64,000 nucleotides of DNA, taken from NCBI RefSeq assembly GCF_001544695.2, contig NZ_FCOM02000006.1:186001-250000 (forward strand). Direction: 5' to 3'. Of the stretch, positions 8,932 to 16,852 are shown one piece after another; the stretch's first letter is position 1, and every line of letters begins with the position of its first letter. Source of the DNA: Caballeronia arvi (lineage in GTDB: Bacteria > Pseudomonadota > Gammaproteobacteria > Burkholderiales > Burkholderiaceae). Below the pieces are notes generated by a model. It was given only the letters and a program-made list of their open reading frames with translations, made no database searches and was not told the origin of the DNA. The position numbers and the translations under genes are program-made.

Positions 8932-9834
8932 ATGCGCGATATCGACCTGAAAACGCTGCGTCTCTTCGTCACCGTGTGCGAGCACCAGAACATCGCCCGT
9001 GCGGCAGAGGAATCGCATATCGAGCCTTCCGCGATCAGCAAGCGCATCGCGCAGCTGGAGACATCGCTCGGCGTGCCGTTGCTGTCGCGCTCGCGGCGCG
9101 GCGTCGAGCCGACGCCCGCGGGCATCGCGCTGCTCGAACATGCGCGCAGCGTGCTCTTCACGATGGAGCGCATCGCGAACGATGTCGCCGCGTTCGGTGG
9201 CGGCCTGAAGGGACGCGTGAGCATTTGCGCATCGGCATCGGCGATTGCGGAGGCGTTGCTCGACGATATCGCGTCGTTCATGCGCGAGCCCGCGAATCAG
9301 AACATCAAGGTCGATGTGGAAGAGCGCCTCTCGAACGATCTGGTGCGGCAGTTGCGCGAAGGCGTGGCGTCGGTCGGCGTGTGCTGGGACAGCGTCGATC
9401 TGCGCGGATTGCAGCATCGCGCGTACCGGCACGATCGGCTGGCGCTGGCGGTGCCTGCGGATCATCCGTTCGCGAAGCGGCGTTCCGTGGCGTTCGAGGA
9501 GTCGCTCGAATTCGAGCACGTCGGTCTGCCGCCCGCGACCGCCGTCCACACGATGCTTCAGCGCGCGGCGGCGCAGGCGGGCAAGACGATGTCGTATCGC
9601 GTGATCGTGTCGAGCTTCGACGCGGCGTTTCGCGTCGTTGCGGCGGGATTGGGCATCAGCGTCGTGCCGATGGAAGTGGCCGGAACGTATCGGCAGGCGC
9701 TCGGCATCGAAGCGGTTCCGCTCTCCGATGCGTTCGCGAAGCGCCGCTTCGTCGTGTGCTTTCGGGACTTTGACGCGTTGCAGCCTGCCGCGCAGCGTTT
9801 AGTCGAGCATCTGGAAACGCGCGCGTCGCGTTAG
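8932..9834 (+). CDS. LysR-family transcriptional regulator
   Basis: A protein of 300 residues. Residues 1-65 form the winged helix-turn-helix (IDLKTLRLFVTVCEHQN then AISKRIAQLETSLGVPLLSRS), and the rest is a periplasmic-binding-like effector domain. It is divergent from the HMG-CoA lyase/CoA-transferase/MFS unit and most likely activates it in response to the imported acid or its CoA ester. Its stop overlaps the end of the convergent cupin gene by 4 bases. Confidence 0.93.
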   Translation: MRDIDLKTLRLFVTVCEHQNIARAAEESHIEPSAISKRIAQLETSLGVPLLSRSRRGVEPTPAGIALLEHARSVLFTMERIANDVAAFGGGLKGRVSICASASAIAEALLDDIASFMREPANQNIKVDVEERLSNDLVRQLREGVASVGVCWDSVDLRGLQHRAYRHDRLALAVPADHPFAKRRSVAFEESLEFEHVGLPPATAVHTMLQRAAAQAGKTMSYRVIVSSFDAAFRVVAAGLGISVVPMEVAGTYRQALGIEAVPLSDAFAKRRFVVCFRDFDALQPAAQRLVEHLETRASR

Positions 9835-10169
9835 GCCGGCGCGTCGCAGAACACGGTTTGCGTGTCTTTCTTTTCGACGGTCAGATTGACCGATCGCGCG
9901 CCGCCCGGCCGCGTGCAATGCCGTTTGCCCGCGGGCACCGTCAGCAATTCACCGGCGTGCAATTCGACGGCGCCTTCTTCGAACTCGATGATCAACGTGC
10001 CTTCCACCGAGACGAAGGTCTCGTCGGAGTTCGGATGAACGTGCCATGGATAAGGCGCGTCCATCACGCTGATATGCACGTCGTGATCGTTGACGGAGGA
10101 AATGACGCGATTCATGTAGCCGTCGCGCGCGGCGTCGGCGATCGCTGCGTAGTCGATGATTTTGCTCAT
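9831..10169 (-). CDS. Small single-domain cupin
   Basis: A protein of 112 residues with one cupin barrel. Motif 1 is WHVHPNSDETFVSVEG with metal-ligand His/His/Glu, and motif 2 is LHAGELLTVPAGKRHCTRP with the later His. No signal peptide or second domain is present. It follows the ABC transporter operon on the same strand after an 89-base gap, and I see no clear terminator between them, so it could be its last gene. Proteins of this size act as isomerases, dioxygenases or unknown sugar-binding factors; function is open. Confidence 0.85.
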   Translation of the reverse strand: MSKIIDYAAIADAARDGYMNRVISSVNDHDVHISVMDAPYPWHVHPNSDETFVSVEGTLIIEFEEGAVELHAGELLTVPAGKRHCTRPGGARSVNLTVEKKDTQTVFCDAPA

Positions 10170-10258
10170 TCGTTCAGGCTAGCGCGGCGTGCGCGACAGC
10201 ACAAACGAATCTTTTTCGCTTCGATGTGAGCGCGATTGGCTTATTTGCCTGCTTTGCC

Positions 10259-11371
10259 TTACGCGATGCGCAGTTCCGTCGCCGGGTCGAACACGACGGC
10301 CTTCGACACATCGAACACGAGTTCCATGTTTGTCTCGGGCTGCGGCGACGATGCCGGATGCACGCGGCTCACGATGCGCCTGCCGTTGACCGAAGCGAAC
10401 ACGAGCGTATCCGGCCCGGTCGGTTCGACGACATCGACGCGCACATCGAACGTCTGCGACAGCGCGCGGCTTTCACCGTGCGCGCTGCGTGCATCGGTGA
10501 TGCGTTCGGGCCGAATCCCGACGATCACCTCTTGCCCGACACGACCGCCCAGCGCATCCGAAGGCAGCGCGAGCACGCCGCGCGCCACGCCCGTATCGAT
10601 CTCGATGCCCACGCCCGCGCCTTTTGCAACGAGCTTGCCCGCGATGAAATTCATCGGCGGCGCACCGATGAAACCCGCGACGAACAGATTCGCAGGCGTG
10701 TCGTAGATCTCCTGCGGGGGCCCGAACTGCTGCACGACGCCGTCCTTCATCACGGCGATGCGATCGCCGAGCGTCATCGCTTCGATCTGATCGTGCGTGA
10801 CATAGACGATCGTCGAATTCAGGCGTTGATGCATCAGCTTGATCTCGGAGCGCATTTCGATGCGCAATTTCGCGTCGAGGTTGGAAAGCGGCTCGTCGAA
10901 GAGAAAGAGCGAGGGATCGCGCGCCAGTGCACGGCCCATCGCGACGCGCTGACGTTGCCCGCCCGACAGTTGTCCGGGCTTGCGGTCGAGCAGATGCCCG
11001 ATCTGCAGCGTCTCCGATACGCGATCGACGATCTTCTTCTGCTCGTCCTTCGCGACCTTGCGAATGTTCAGGCCGAAGGAGATGTTGTCGCGCACGCTCA
11101 TCGACGGATACAGCGCGTACGACTGAAACACCATCGCGATATCGCGGTCCTTCGGCGAAAGCTCGTTCACGCGCCGCCCGCCGATGCGAATCTCGCCTTC
11201 GCTCACGCTGTCGAGGCCGGCGATCATGTTGAGCAGCGTCGACTTCCCGCAGCCCGATCCGCCGACGAGAATCAGAAACTCACCATCGTCGATGTCGATA
11301 TCGACGCCCTTGAGCACGTCCGCGCCGTTCGGATAGCGCTTGTGTACCTTTTCGATCGAAAGACTTGCCAT
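10259..11371 (-). CDS. Sugar ABC transporter ATPase (MalK/UgpC type)
   Basis: A 370-residue ATPase of the carbohydrate uptake-1 family. It has Walker A GGSGCGKST, the signature LSGGQRQRVAMGRA, Walker B LFLFDEPLSNLDAKL, the switch His in YVTHDQIEAMTL, and a C-terminal TOBE/OB regulatory region (residues about 240-370) as in MalK. It energises the two permeases encoded directly upstream (13-base gap). It is the last clearly assignable gene of the long minus-strand operon that begins with the CoA-transferase. Confidence 0.95.
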   Translation of the reverse strand: MASLSIEKVHKRYPNGADVLKGVDIDIDDGEFLILVGGSGCGKSTLLNMIAGLDSVSEGEIRIGGRRVNELSPKDRDIAMVFQSYALYPSMSVRDNISFGLNIRKVAKDEQKKIVDRVSETLQIGHLLDRKPGQLSGGQRQRVAMGRALARDPSLFLFDEPLSNLDAKLRIEMRSEIKLMHQRLNSTIVYVTHDQIEAMTLGDRIAVMKDGVVQQFGPPQEIYDTPANLFVAGFIGAPPMNFIAGKLVAKGAGVGIEIDTGVARGVLALPSDALGGRVGQEVIVGIRPERITDARSAHGESRALSQTFDVRVDVVEPTGPDTLVFASVNGRRIVSRVHPASSPQPETNMELVFDVSKAVVFDPATELRIA

Positions 11372-11384
11372 GTTGTCGGCTCCC

Positions 11385-12251
11385 TTAACCCTTGACCGCG
11401 CCGGCCGTCAGACCGCGCACGAAATAACGTCCTGCCAGCAGATAGATGACGAGCGTCGGCAGCGCCGCAATGATCGCCGCGGCCATGTCCACGTTGTATT
11501 CCTTCGTCCCTTCCGATGTGTTCACGAGATTGTTGAGCGCCGCCGTGATCGGCATGGAATCGGCGCCCGCGAACACGATGCCGAACAGAAAGTCGTTCCA
11601 TATCTGCGTGAACTGCCAGATGAAGCAGACCATCAGGATCGGCAGCGAAACGGGCAGCAGCACGCGCGTGAAGATCGTGAAGAAACCCGCGCCGTCGATG
11701 CGCGCCGCTTTCACCAGTTCCGCGGGCACGCTCACGTAGAAGTTGCGGAAGAACATCGTCGTGAAGGCGATGCCGTAGATCACATGCACGAGCACGAGGC
11801 CGGTCGTCGAATTCGAGATGCCGAGCGCGCCTTCGAGCCGCGCCATCGGCAGGATGATCGCCTGGAATGGAATGAAGCAGCCGACCATGAGCATCGTGAA
11901 GAGCGCGTCGGCGCCGCGAAATCGCCACAGCGTCAGCACGTAACCGTTGAATGCACCGATCAACGTCGATAGCAGCACGGCCGGGATCACCATCTTCACC
12001 GAGTTCATGAAGAACGGCTGCATGCCTTCGCATCGCACGCCGGTGCAGGCTTGCGCCCATGCTTTCACCCACGGCGCGACGGTCCATTGCGTCGGCAACG
12101 TGAGCAGATTGCCGACGCGCAGTTCATCGATGCTCTTGAACGACGTGCTGAACATCACGTACATCGGCAGGAGGAAATACAGCGCGAAGAGTATGAGTGC
12201 GGCGTAGATGCATACGCGGCTGAATCGGGCTTTACCTTGCAAGGCGCGCAC
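11385..12251 (-). CDS. Sugar ABC transporter permease (MalG type)
   Basis: An inner-membrane permease of about 288 residues with six membrane segments and the cytoplasmic coupling motif near the C-terminal third (ELVKAARIDGAGFFTIF), which docks to the ATPase. It overlaps the preceding permease gene by about 20 bases. The first start codon is GTG at 12251, but AGGAG abuts it directly; a TTG at 12242 is better spaced, so the true N-terminus is uncertain by three residues. It pairs with the MalF-type permease and the substrate-binding protein upstream. Confidence 0.92.
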   Translation of the reverse strand: MRALQGKARFSRVCIYAALILFALYFLLPMYVMFSTSFKSIDELRVGNLLTLPTQWTVAPWVKAWAQACTGVRCEGMQPFFMNSVKMVIPAVLLSTLIGAFNGYVLTLWRFRGADALFTMLMVGCFIPFQAIILPMARLEGALGISNSTTGLVLVHVIYGIAFTTMFFRNFYVSVPAELVKAARIDGAGFFTIFTRVLLPVSLPILMVCFIWQFTQIWNDFLFGIVFAGADSMPITAALNNLVNTSEGTKEYNVDMAAAIIAALPTLVIYLLAGRYFVRGLTAGAVKG

Positions 12252-13170
12252 TCCTGGATTCGAGGTACATGAGCGGCACGAGCACCGCGACGATGGTGAC
12301 GAGCATCATCATCGACGCAGCCGCGCCCACGCCCAGTTGTCCCCGGTTGAACGAAAAGGTGTACATGAAGATCGCGGGCAACGACGACGACGTGCCCGGC
12401 CCGCCCGCCGTCAGCGCGACGACGAGATCGAAGGTCTTGATCGTGATGTGCGCGAGAATCAGCAGCACCGAGAAGAACACAGGCCGCATGCTCGGAATCA
12501 CGATCTTGCGATAGATGGTCGGCAGCGTCGCGCCATCGACTTGCGCGGCCTTGAAGACTTCCGCATCGACGCCGCGCAGGCCCGCGAGAAAGAGCGCGGC
12601 GGCAAAGCCCGTCGATTGCCACGCCGCCGCCATCACGACGCAGAAGATCGCGCGGTCCGGATCGCCGAGCCAGTTGAACGCGAAACTCGCGAAGCCGAGA
12701 TCATGCATCACCTTGTCGAGACCCGAGCCGGGATTGAGGATCCATTGCCACGCCGTGCCCGTGACGATCGCGGAAAGCGCCATCGGGTAGAGATAGATCG
12801 CGCGCAGTGCGCCTTCGACGCGAATCTTCTGGTCGAGCAGAATCGCGAGCAGCAAGCCGACGCCCATGCAGATCGCGATGAACGGAATGCCGAACCAGCC
12901 GAGGTTGGCGGCGGAAGTCCACCAGACATCGTTGGCGAAGAGTTCCTTGTAGCGTCCGAGGCCCGCGAACGCGTAGCGCGGCAACAGACGCGAATTCGTG
13001 AACGATATCCACGCCGTCAGTCCGATGAAGCCGTACACGAACACGAGGCTCGCCGCGATGCTCGGTGCGAGCACGATTTTCGGAAGCCATTGGTCCGCAT
13101 TGAAAGCCATGCGCGCGGGGCGCATCGCGTGTTCTGGCTCGCGAAGGCGAGCGCGTTCGACACTGCTCAC
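12232..13170 (-). CDS. Sugar ABC transporter permease (MalF type)
   Basis: An inner-membrane permease of 312 residues with six membrane segments and the coupling motif EVFKAAQVDGATLPTIY. The start is GTG at 13170, preceded by GAGGAA at good distance; an internal ATG at residue 21 is possible but lacks a site. It lies 68 bases behind the substrate-binding protein gene and overlaps the MalG-type gene. Together these form a four-gene importer resembling the glucose/mannose Gts system of pseudomonads, but the real cargo may differ given the catabolic genes in the same operon. Confidence 0.92.
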   Translation of the reverse strand: MSSVERARLREPEHAMRPARMAFNADQWLPKIVLAPSIAASLVFVYGFIGLTAWISFTNSRLLPRYAFAGLGRYKELFANDVWWTSAANLGWFGIPFIAICMGVGLLLAILLDQKIRVEGALRAIYLYPMALSAIVTGTAWQWILNPGSGLDKVMHDLGFASFAFNWLGDPDRAIFCVVMAAAWQSTGFAAALFLAGLRGVDAEVFKAAQVDGATLPTIYRKIVIPSMRPVFFSVLLILAHITIKTFDLVVALTAGGPGTSSSLPAIFMYTFSFNRGQLGVGAAASMMMLVTIVAVLVPLMYLESRSARLAR

Positions 13171-13238
13171 GAGTGTTCCTCTCTGTCGAATCGAAGGGGA
13201 AGGGAGCGCCTCGAATGAAGCGCTCCGTAAGCTAGGCG

Positions 13239-14474
13239 TTAGTTCGCCTTGGCAGCCGTGGCGAGCGCCTGAACCGCGCTCTTGCTGTCCTGCTGCGAAT
13301 GCATGAACTTCGTGACGACGTCCGTCATCGCGCCCGCGACGGCTTCGGTCTGCGCCATGCCTTGCGCGAGCGACGGCACGATCGTGTTCGCCTTGATCGC
13401 CGATTGTTCGTCGGCGTAAGAGCGCTTCGCGCAGTCGTCGAACTTGTCCATCGGAATGCCGATGCGCGCCGGAATCGAGCCTTTGTACAGGCTGAACTGT
13501 TCCTGGAAATCAGGCGACATCACCGCTTTCGCGAGCACGAGCTGTCCGGGCGTTGCGGTCTTCGAACCGTTCTGACTGAAGAACGCGAGCGAATCCGAGT
13601 TGAACATGTAGCTGCCCGCCGTGCCCGGACGCGGCGCGCAGATGTAGTCCTTGCCCGGCACCTTGCCCGCGCGCGCGAATTCGCCCTTCGCCCAGTCCGC
13701 CATGAACTGCATGCCGGCCTTGCCGTTGATGACCATCATCGTCGCGAGATTCCAGTCGCGGCCGGTCGTGCCGTTGTCGTAGTACGAGCCGATCTTGCGC
13801 ACGATGTCGAACACCTGAACCATCTTGTCCGATGTGAGCGTCTTCGGGTCCAGCTCGACGATCGCCTTGCGATAGAAATCCGCGCCCTGCGACAGCACCA
13901 CGCCTTCCCACAGGTTCACGTCCTGCCAGGGCTGCCCGCCATGCGCGACCGCCGTATAGCCCGCGGCCTTCATCTTGTCGGCGAGCGCGAAGAACTCGGG
14001 CCACGTATTGGGCGCGGCGCCGCCGACCTTGTCGAGAATCTCCTTGTTGATCCACAGCCAGTTCATGCGATGAATCTCGACCGGCACCGCGACGTAATGA
14101 CCGTCGTACTTCAGGAACTTGCCGACCTGCTGCGGAATCAGTTTGTCCCAGCCCTGCGTCGCCGAATCGATATCGACGAGCACGCCTTGTTCGGCCCAGT
14201 CATGAATCGACGGCCCTTTCAGCTGCGCAGCCGAAGGCGGATGCCCCGACACGACGTTCGTCTTCAACACGGTCAGCGCGTTCGTGCCGCTGCCGCCCGC
14301 GACCGCGAAATCCTTCCACGTGACACCCTGTTTCTCGACGTCCTGCTTCAGCACGCCGACCGCCTTCGATTCGCCGCCCGACGTCCACCAGTGCAGCACT
14401 TCGATCTGATCGGCGGCGTGCGCGGTGTTGAGCGCGCCCGCCATCGCCAACGCTATCCATACGTTCCGCTTCAT
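13239..14474 (-). CDS. Periplasmic sugar-binding protein of the ABC importer
   Basis: A family 1 solute-binding protein of 411 residues with a Sec signal peptide (MKRNVWIALAMAGALNTAHA, cleavage near residue 20). The mature N-terminus EVLHWWTSGGE and the segment SGTNALTVLKT resemble glucose/mannose-binding proteins. The ATG at 14474 has GAGGAGA upstream. It follows the FAH-family hydrolase gene by 39 bases. Its operon mates act on keto acids and CoA esters rather than glucose, so the ligand could be a sugar, sugar acid or cyclitol; this is inference. Confidence 0.93.
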   Translation of the reverse strand: MKRNVWIALAMAGALNTAHAADQIEVLHWWTSGGESKAVGVLKQDVEKQGVTWKDFAVAGGSGTNALTVLKTNVVSGHPPSAAQLKGPSIHDWAEQGVLVDIDSATQGWDKLIPQQVGKFLKYDGHYVAVPVEIHRMNWLWINKEILDKVGGAAPNTWPEFFALADKMKAAGYTAVAHGGQPWQDVNLWEGVVLSQGADFYRKAIVELDPKTLTSDKMVQVFDIVRKIGSYYDNGTTGRDWNLATMMVINGKAGMQFMADWAKGEFARAGKVPGKDYICAPRPGTAGSYMFNSDSLAFFSQNGSKTATPGQLVLAKAVMSPDFQEQFSLYKGSIPARIGIPMDKFDDCAKRSYADEQSAIKANTIVPSLAQGMAQTEAVAGAMTDVVTKFMHSQQDSKSAVQALATAAKAN

Positions 14475-14513
14475 GATGTGTCTCCTCGCTTCTCTCTTTC
14501 CGATTGCGATGGC

Positions 14514-15365
14514 TTATTGATCGTCCCAGCGCGCGACGATTTGTTCCTGCACGCCGAGTCCGGCGACCGACAGTTTCATCACGTCGCCCGGCTTCAGGTA
14601 TTGCTCGGGCTTCATGCCGAGCCCGACGCCGGGCGGCGTGCCCGTGGTGATGACATCGCCCGCTTCGAGCACGACGAACTGGCTGATGTACGACACGAGC
14701 GTTTTGATCGGGAAGATCATGTCCGATGTCGACGAATCCTGGATGCGCTTGCCGTTCAGTTCGAGCCACAGCGGAAGGTTCTGCACGTCGCCGAGTTCGT
14801 CGGGCGTGACGAGCCACGGACCGAGCGGGCCGAAGGTCGGCGCCATCTTGCCTTTCACCCATTGGCCGCCCTGTTCGAGCTGGAACGCGCGTTCGGAGAC
14901 ATCGTTGCAGACGCAATATCCGGCGACGTAATCGAGCGCGTTGTCTTCGCTCACGTAATGCGCCCGCTTGCCGATGACGAGCGCGATCTCCACTTCCCAA
15001 TCCGCCTTGGTCGAATTGCGCGGCAGCAGCACGCGATCGTTCGGCCCGCTGATGCACGACGGCGCCTTGTTGAAGAGAATCGGCTCCTTCGGAATGGGCG
15101 CGTTCGTTTCGATCGCGTGCTGCACGTAGTTCAGGCCGACCGCGATGAAGTTGCCCGGCCGCGCGATGCACGCACCGATGCGCGGATTGCCTTCGACGAT
15201 CGGCAGCGCGGCGATATCGAGCCCTTCGAGACGCTTCATGCCGCCCTTGGCGAAGAATGCGGGATCGAAGTCGTCGGTGATTGCGAAGGCATCGCGGATG
15301 CGGCCTTCGTTATCGAGAATGCCGGGCTTTTCCTGACCCGCATTGCCGTAGCGCAGAAGTTTCAT
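14514..15365 (-). CDS. Fumarylacetoacetate hydrolase-family protein
   Basis: A protein of 283 residues with the FAH C-terminal fold. Metal-ligand acidic residues appear in WEVEIALVIGKRA and in the downstream CNDVSERAFQ segment, and the conserved TTGTPPGVG loop is present. The N-terminus MKLLRYGNAGQEKPG is that of the branch often annotated as ureidoglycolate lyase or 2,4-diketo-3-deoxy-sugar-acid hydrolase. Such enzymes cleave C-C bonds of 2,4-diketo acids. The start at 15365 has AAAGGAA upstream and overlaps the previous stop as ATGA, so translation is probably coupled. The substrate is unknown. Confidence 0.92.
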   Translation of the reverse strand: MKLLRYGNAGQEKPGILDNEGRIRDAFAITDDFDPAFFAKGGMKRLEGLDIAALPIVEGNPRIGACIARPGNFIAVGLNYVQHAIETNAPIPKEPILFNKAPSCISGPNDRVLLPRNSTKADWEVEIALVIGKRAHYVSEDNALDYVAGYCVCNDVSERAFQLEQGGQWVKGKMAPTFGPLGPWLVTPDELGDVQNLPLWLELNGKRIQDSSTSDMIFPIKTLVSYISQFVVLEAGDVITTGTPPGVGLGMKPEQYLKPGDVMKLSVAGLGVQEQIVARWDDQ

Positions 15366-16030
15366 GACGTGGTTTCCTTTAAGTTCGCGGAGAGTCGGCT
15401 GATCTCCAGCACGTAGACGTTGCATGGTTCGGCCGTCGCGCCGTGGCTCGGCCAGTCGTATGCATCGAGCGTCGAGCGGCATGCTTCGATGCCTTCGCGC
15501 GTGGCCGCTTCGAACATCACGATGTGGCTCGGCACCGTAAACGCGCGCGCCTTCGCTTCGGCGGTTTGCGCGTTGCTCGCGGTGTCGTCGGCGATGAACG
15601 CATGGGCCGCGAGCACATCGCCGCGTGCGAGCAATGACTCGAACCGCGCGAGGCCGGGCACGTTGCCATCGACGCGCAGTTGCATCGTCAGCACATAGCC
15701 GCCCGTGCTTTCGCCTCGCGTTTCGGCGATGCGGCAAATCGAGCGCGCCGTGTTGCGGAAGTCCGCAACCGATGCGCGCGTGAGCGGCGTCGGGTTGTCG
15801 AGGCGTTCGAGATACGCGTCGCCGGTAAGCACGCGCAGGTCGCGCGCTTCGTAGACCGTCAGCCATTCCGGCGAGGCATCGTCGCCGCGATAGCGCCTGC
15901 CGCGCAGAAAGCCATCGATGGAAAGGCGCTCCGGAATGTGCTCCTTGTCGTGCCATGCGTAGAAGCCGTCGCGTCCTTCGTCGACGATGTCGTTCCAGAT
16001 CAGCACGACCGCGTTGCCCAGCAAAGACAT
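15362..16030 (-). CDS. Dimeric alpha-beta barrel protein (EthD/DUF4286-like)
   Basis: A cytosolic protein of 222 residues with two related halves, each looking like a ferredoxin-like alpha-beta barrel unit. The first half contains WHDKEHIPERL, a pattern common in EthD-like and muconolactone-isomerase-like proteins where the His can be catalytic. It begins after GAGGAAAAC and ends in an ATGA overlap with the FAH-family gene, which ties it to the same pathway. It could be an isomerase, lactonase-like enzyme or small mono-oxygenase. I do not know its reaction. Confidence 0.8.
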   Translation of the reverse strand: MSLLGNAVVLIWNDIVDEGRDGFYAWHDKEHIPERLSIDGFLRGRRYRGDDASPEWLTVYEARDLRVLTGDAYLERLDNPTPLTRASVADFRNTARSICRIAETRGESTGGYVLTMQLRVDGNVPGLARFESLLARGDVLAAHAFIADDTASNAQTAEAKARAFTVPSHIVMFEAATREGIEACRSTLDAYDWPSHGATAEPCNVYVLEISRLSANLKETTS

Positions 16031-16045
16031 GTTGTTTTCCTCGCG

Positions 16046-16852
16046 TCAGGCTGCGTTGAAGAATTCGAAGATCGCGTCGATCTGGCCGCTGTGCATGTCG
16101 ATGCCCGTCACGACCGGACAGCCGCATTCGATCGCCTTCGCGATGAGCGCGGTCGGTTCACCTGGCGGCCGGAGCACCACATCGCCGACGATCTGCCCGC
16201 TTCTGAACGACGCGAACGGCGCGGGCATGCTATCGCTCGCTTTCATGCCGACGACCGACGCATTCACGATGATGTCGACGTCATTCGCATCGGCATCGCC
16301 CGCGACGATCTCGCAGCCTTCGCACGACGCCGACAATTGCGCGGCAAGCGCGCTCGCCTTCGCGCGATCGATATCGCACAGCGTGATGTGCGCGACACCC
16401 GCATCGGCGAGCGATACCGCGATCGCCGCGCCCGCGCCGCCGCAGCCGAGCACGAGCGCGCTTTTGTTGGTCACCGAATATCCCTTCGCGAGCAGGCCGC
16501 GCACGAAGCCTTCGCCGTCGAACATGTCGGCGTGCCAGCGGCCTTGTTCATCGCGGCGCAACGCGTTCACCGCGCCGATGCGTCGCCCTTTCGATCGCAC
16601 TTCATCGGCGACTTCGAGCGCGTTCGTCTTGAACGGCGATGTGACGAGCAGGCCATCGAGATTCTTCAGGCGCAGGAGCGCCGGCAGAACGGCATCGATC
16701 TCGCTCGCATCGATATGCATCGGCACGAGCACCGCATCGATGCCCGCTTCGGCGAACTTGCGCGTATAGACCTCGGGCGAGCGAACCTGAACGATCGGAT
16801 CGCCGATGATTCCGTAAAGGCGCGTGCGCCCCGTGATCGACGTCGTGCTCAT
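16046..16852 (-). CDS. AroE-like (shikimate dehydrogenase family) oxidoreductase
   Basis: A protein of 268 residues. The catalytic pair of shikimate dehydrogenases is kept (Lys75 in VTSPFK and Asp112 in MFDGEGF, with Asn96 in GAVNAL), and LVLGCGGAGAA is the NAD(P) site. The N-terminal substrate loop usually has two serines (HSxSP) but here reads VQVRSP, so the first is lost. This points to a substrate other than shikimate. I start at ATG 16852 because it overlaps the CoA-transferase stop as ATGA; the ATG at 16870 lies deeper in that gene. Confidence 0.9.
   Translation of the reverse strand: MSTTSITGRTRLYGIIGDPIVQVRSPEVYTRKFAEAGIDAVLVPMHIDASEIDAVLPALLRLKNLDGLLVTSPFKTNALEVADEVRSKGRRIGAVNALRRDEQGRWHADMFDGEGFVRGLLAKGYSVTNKSALVLGCGGAGAAIAVSLADAGVAHITLCDIDRAKASALAAQLSASCEGCEIVAGDADANDVDIIVNASVVGMKASDSMPAPFASFRSGQIVGDVVLRPPGEPTALIAKAIECGCPVVTGIDMHSGQIDAIFEFFNAA

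Noticed and set aside
13299..15416. A 705-residue plus-strand frame
   Set aside because: It runs antisense over the sugar-binding protein and FAH genes, which have clear families, signal peptides and ribosome sites.
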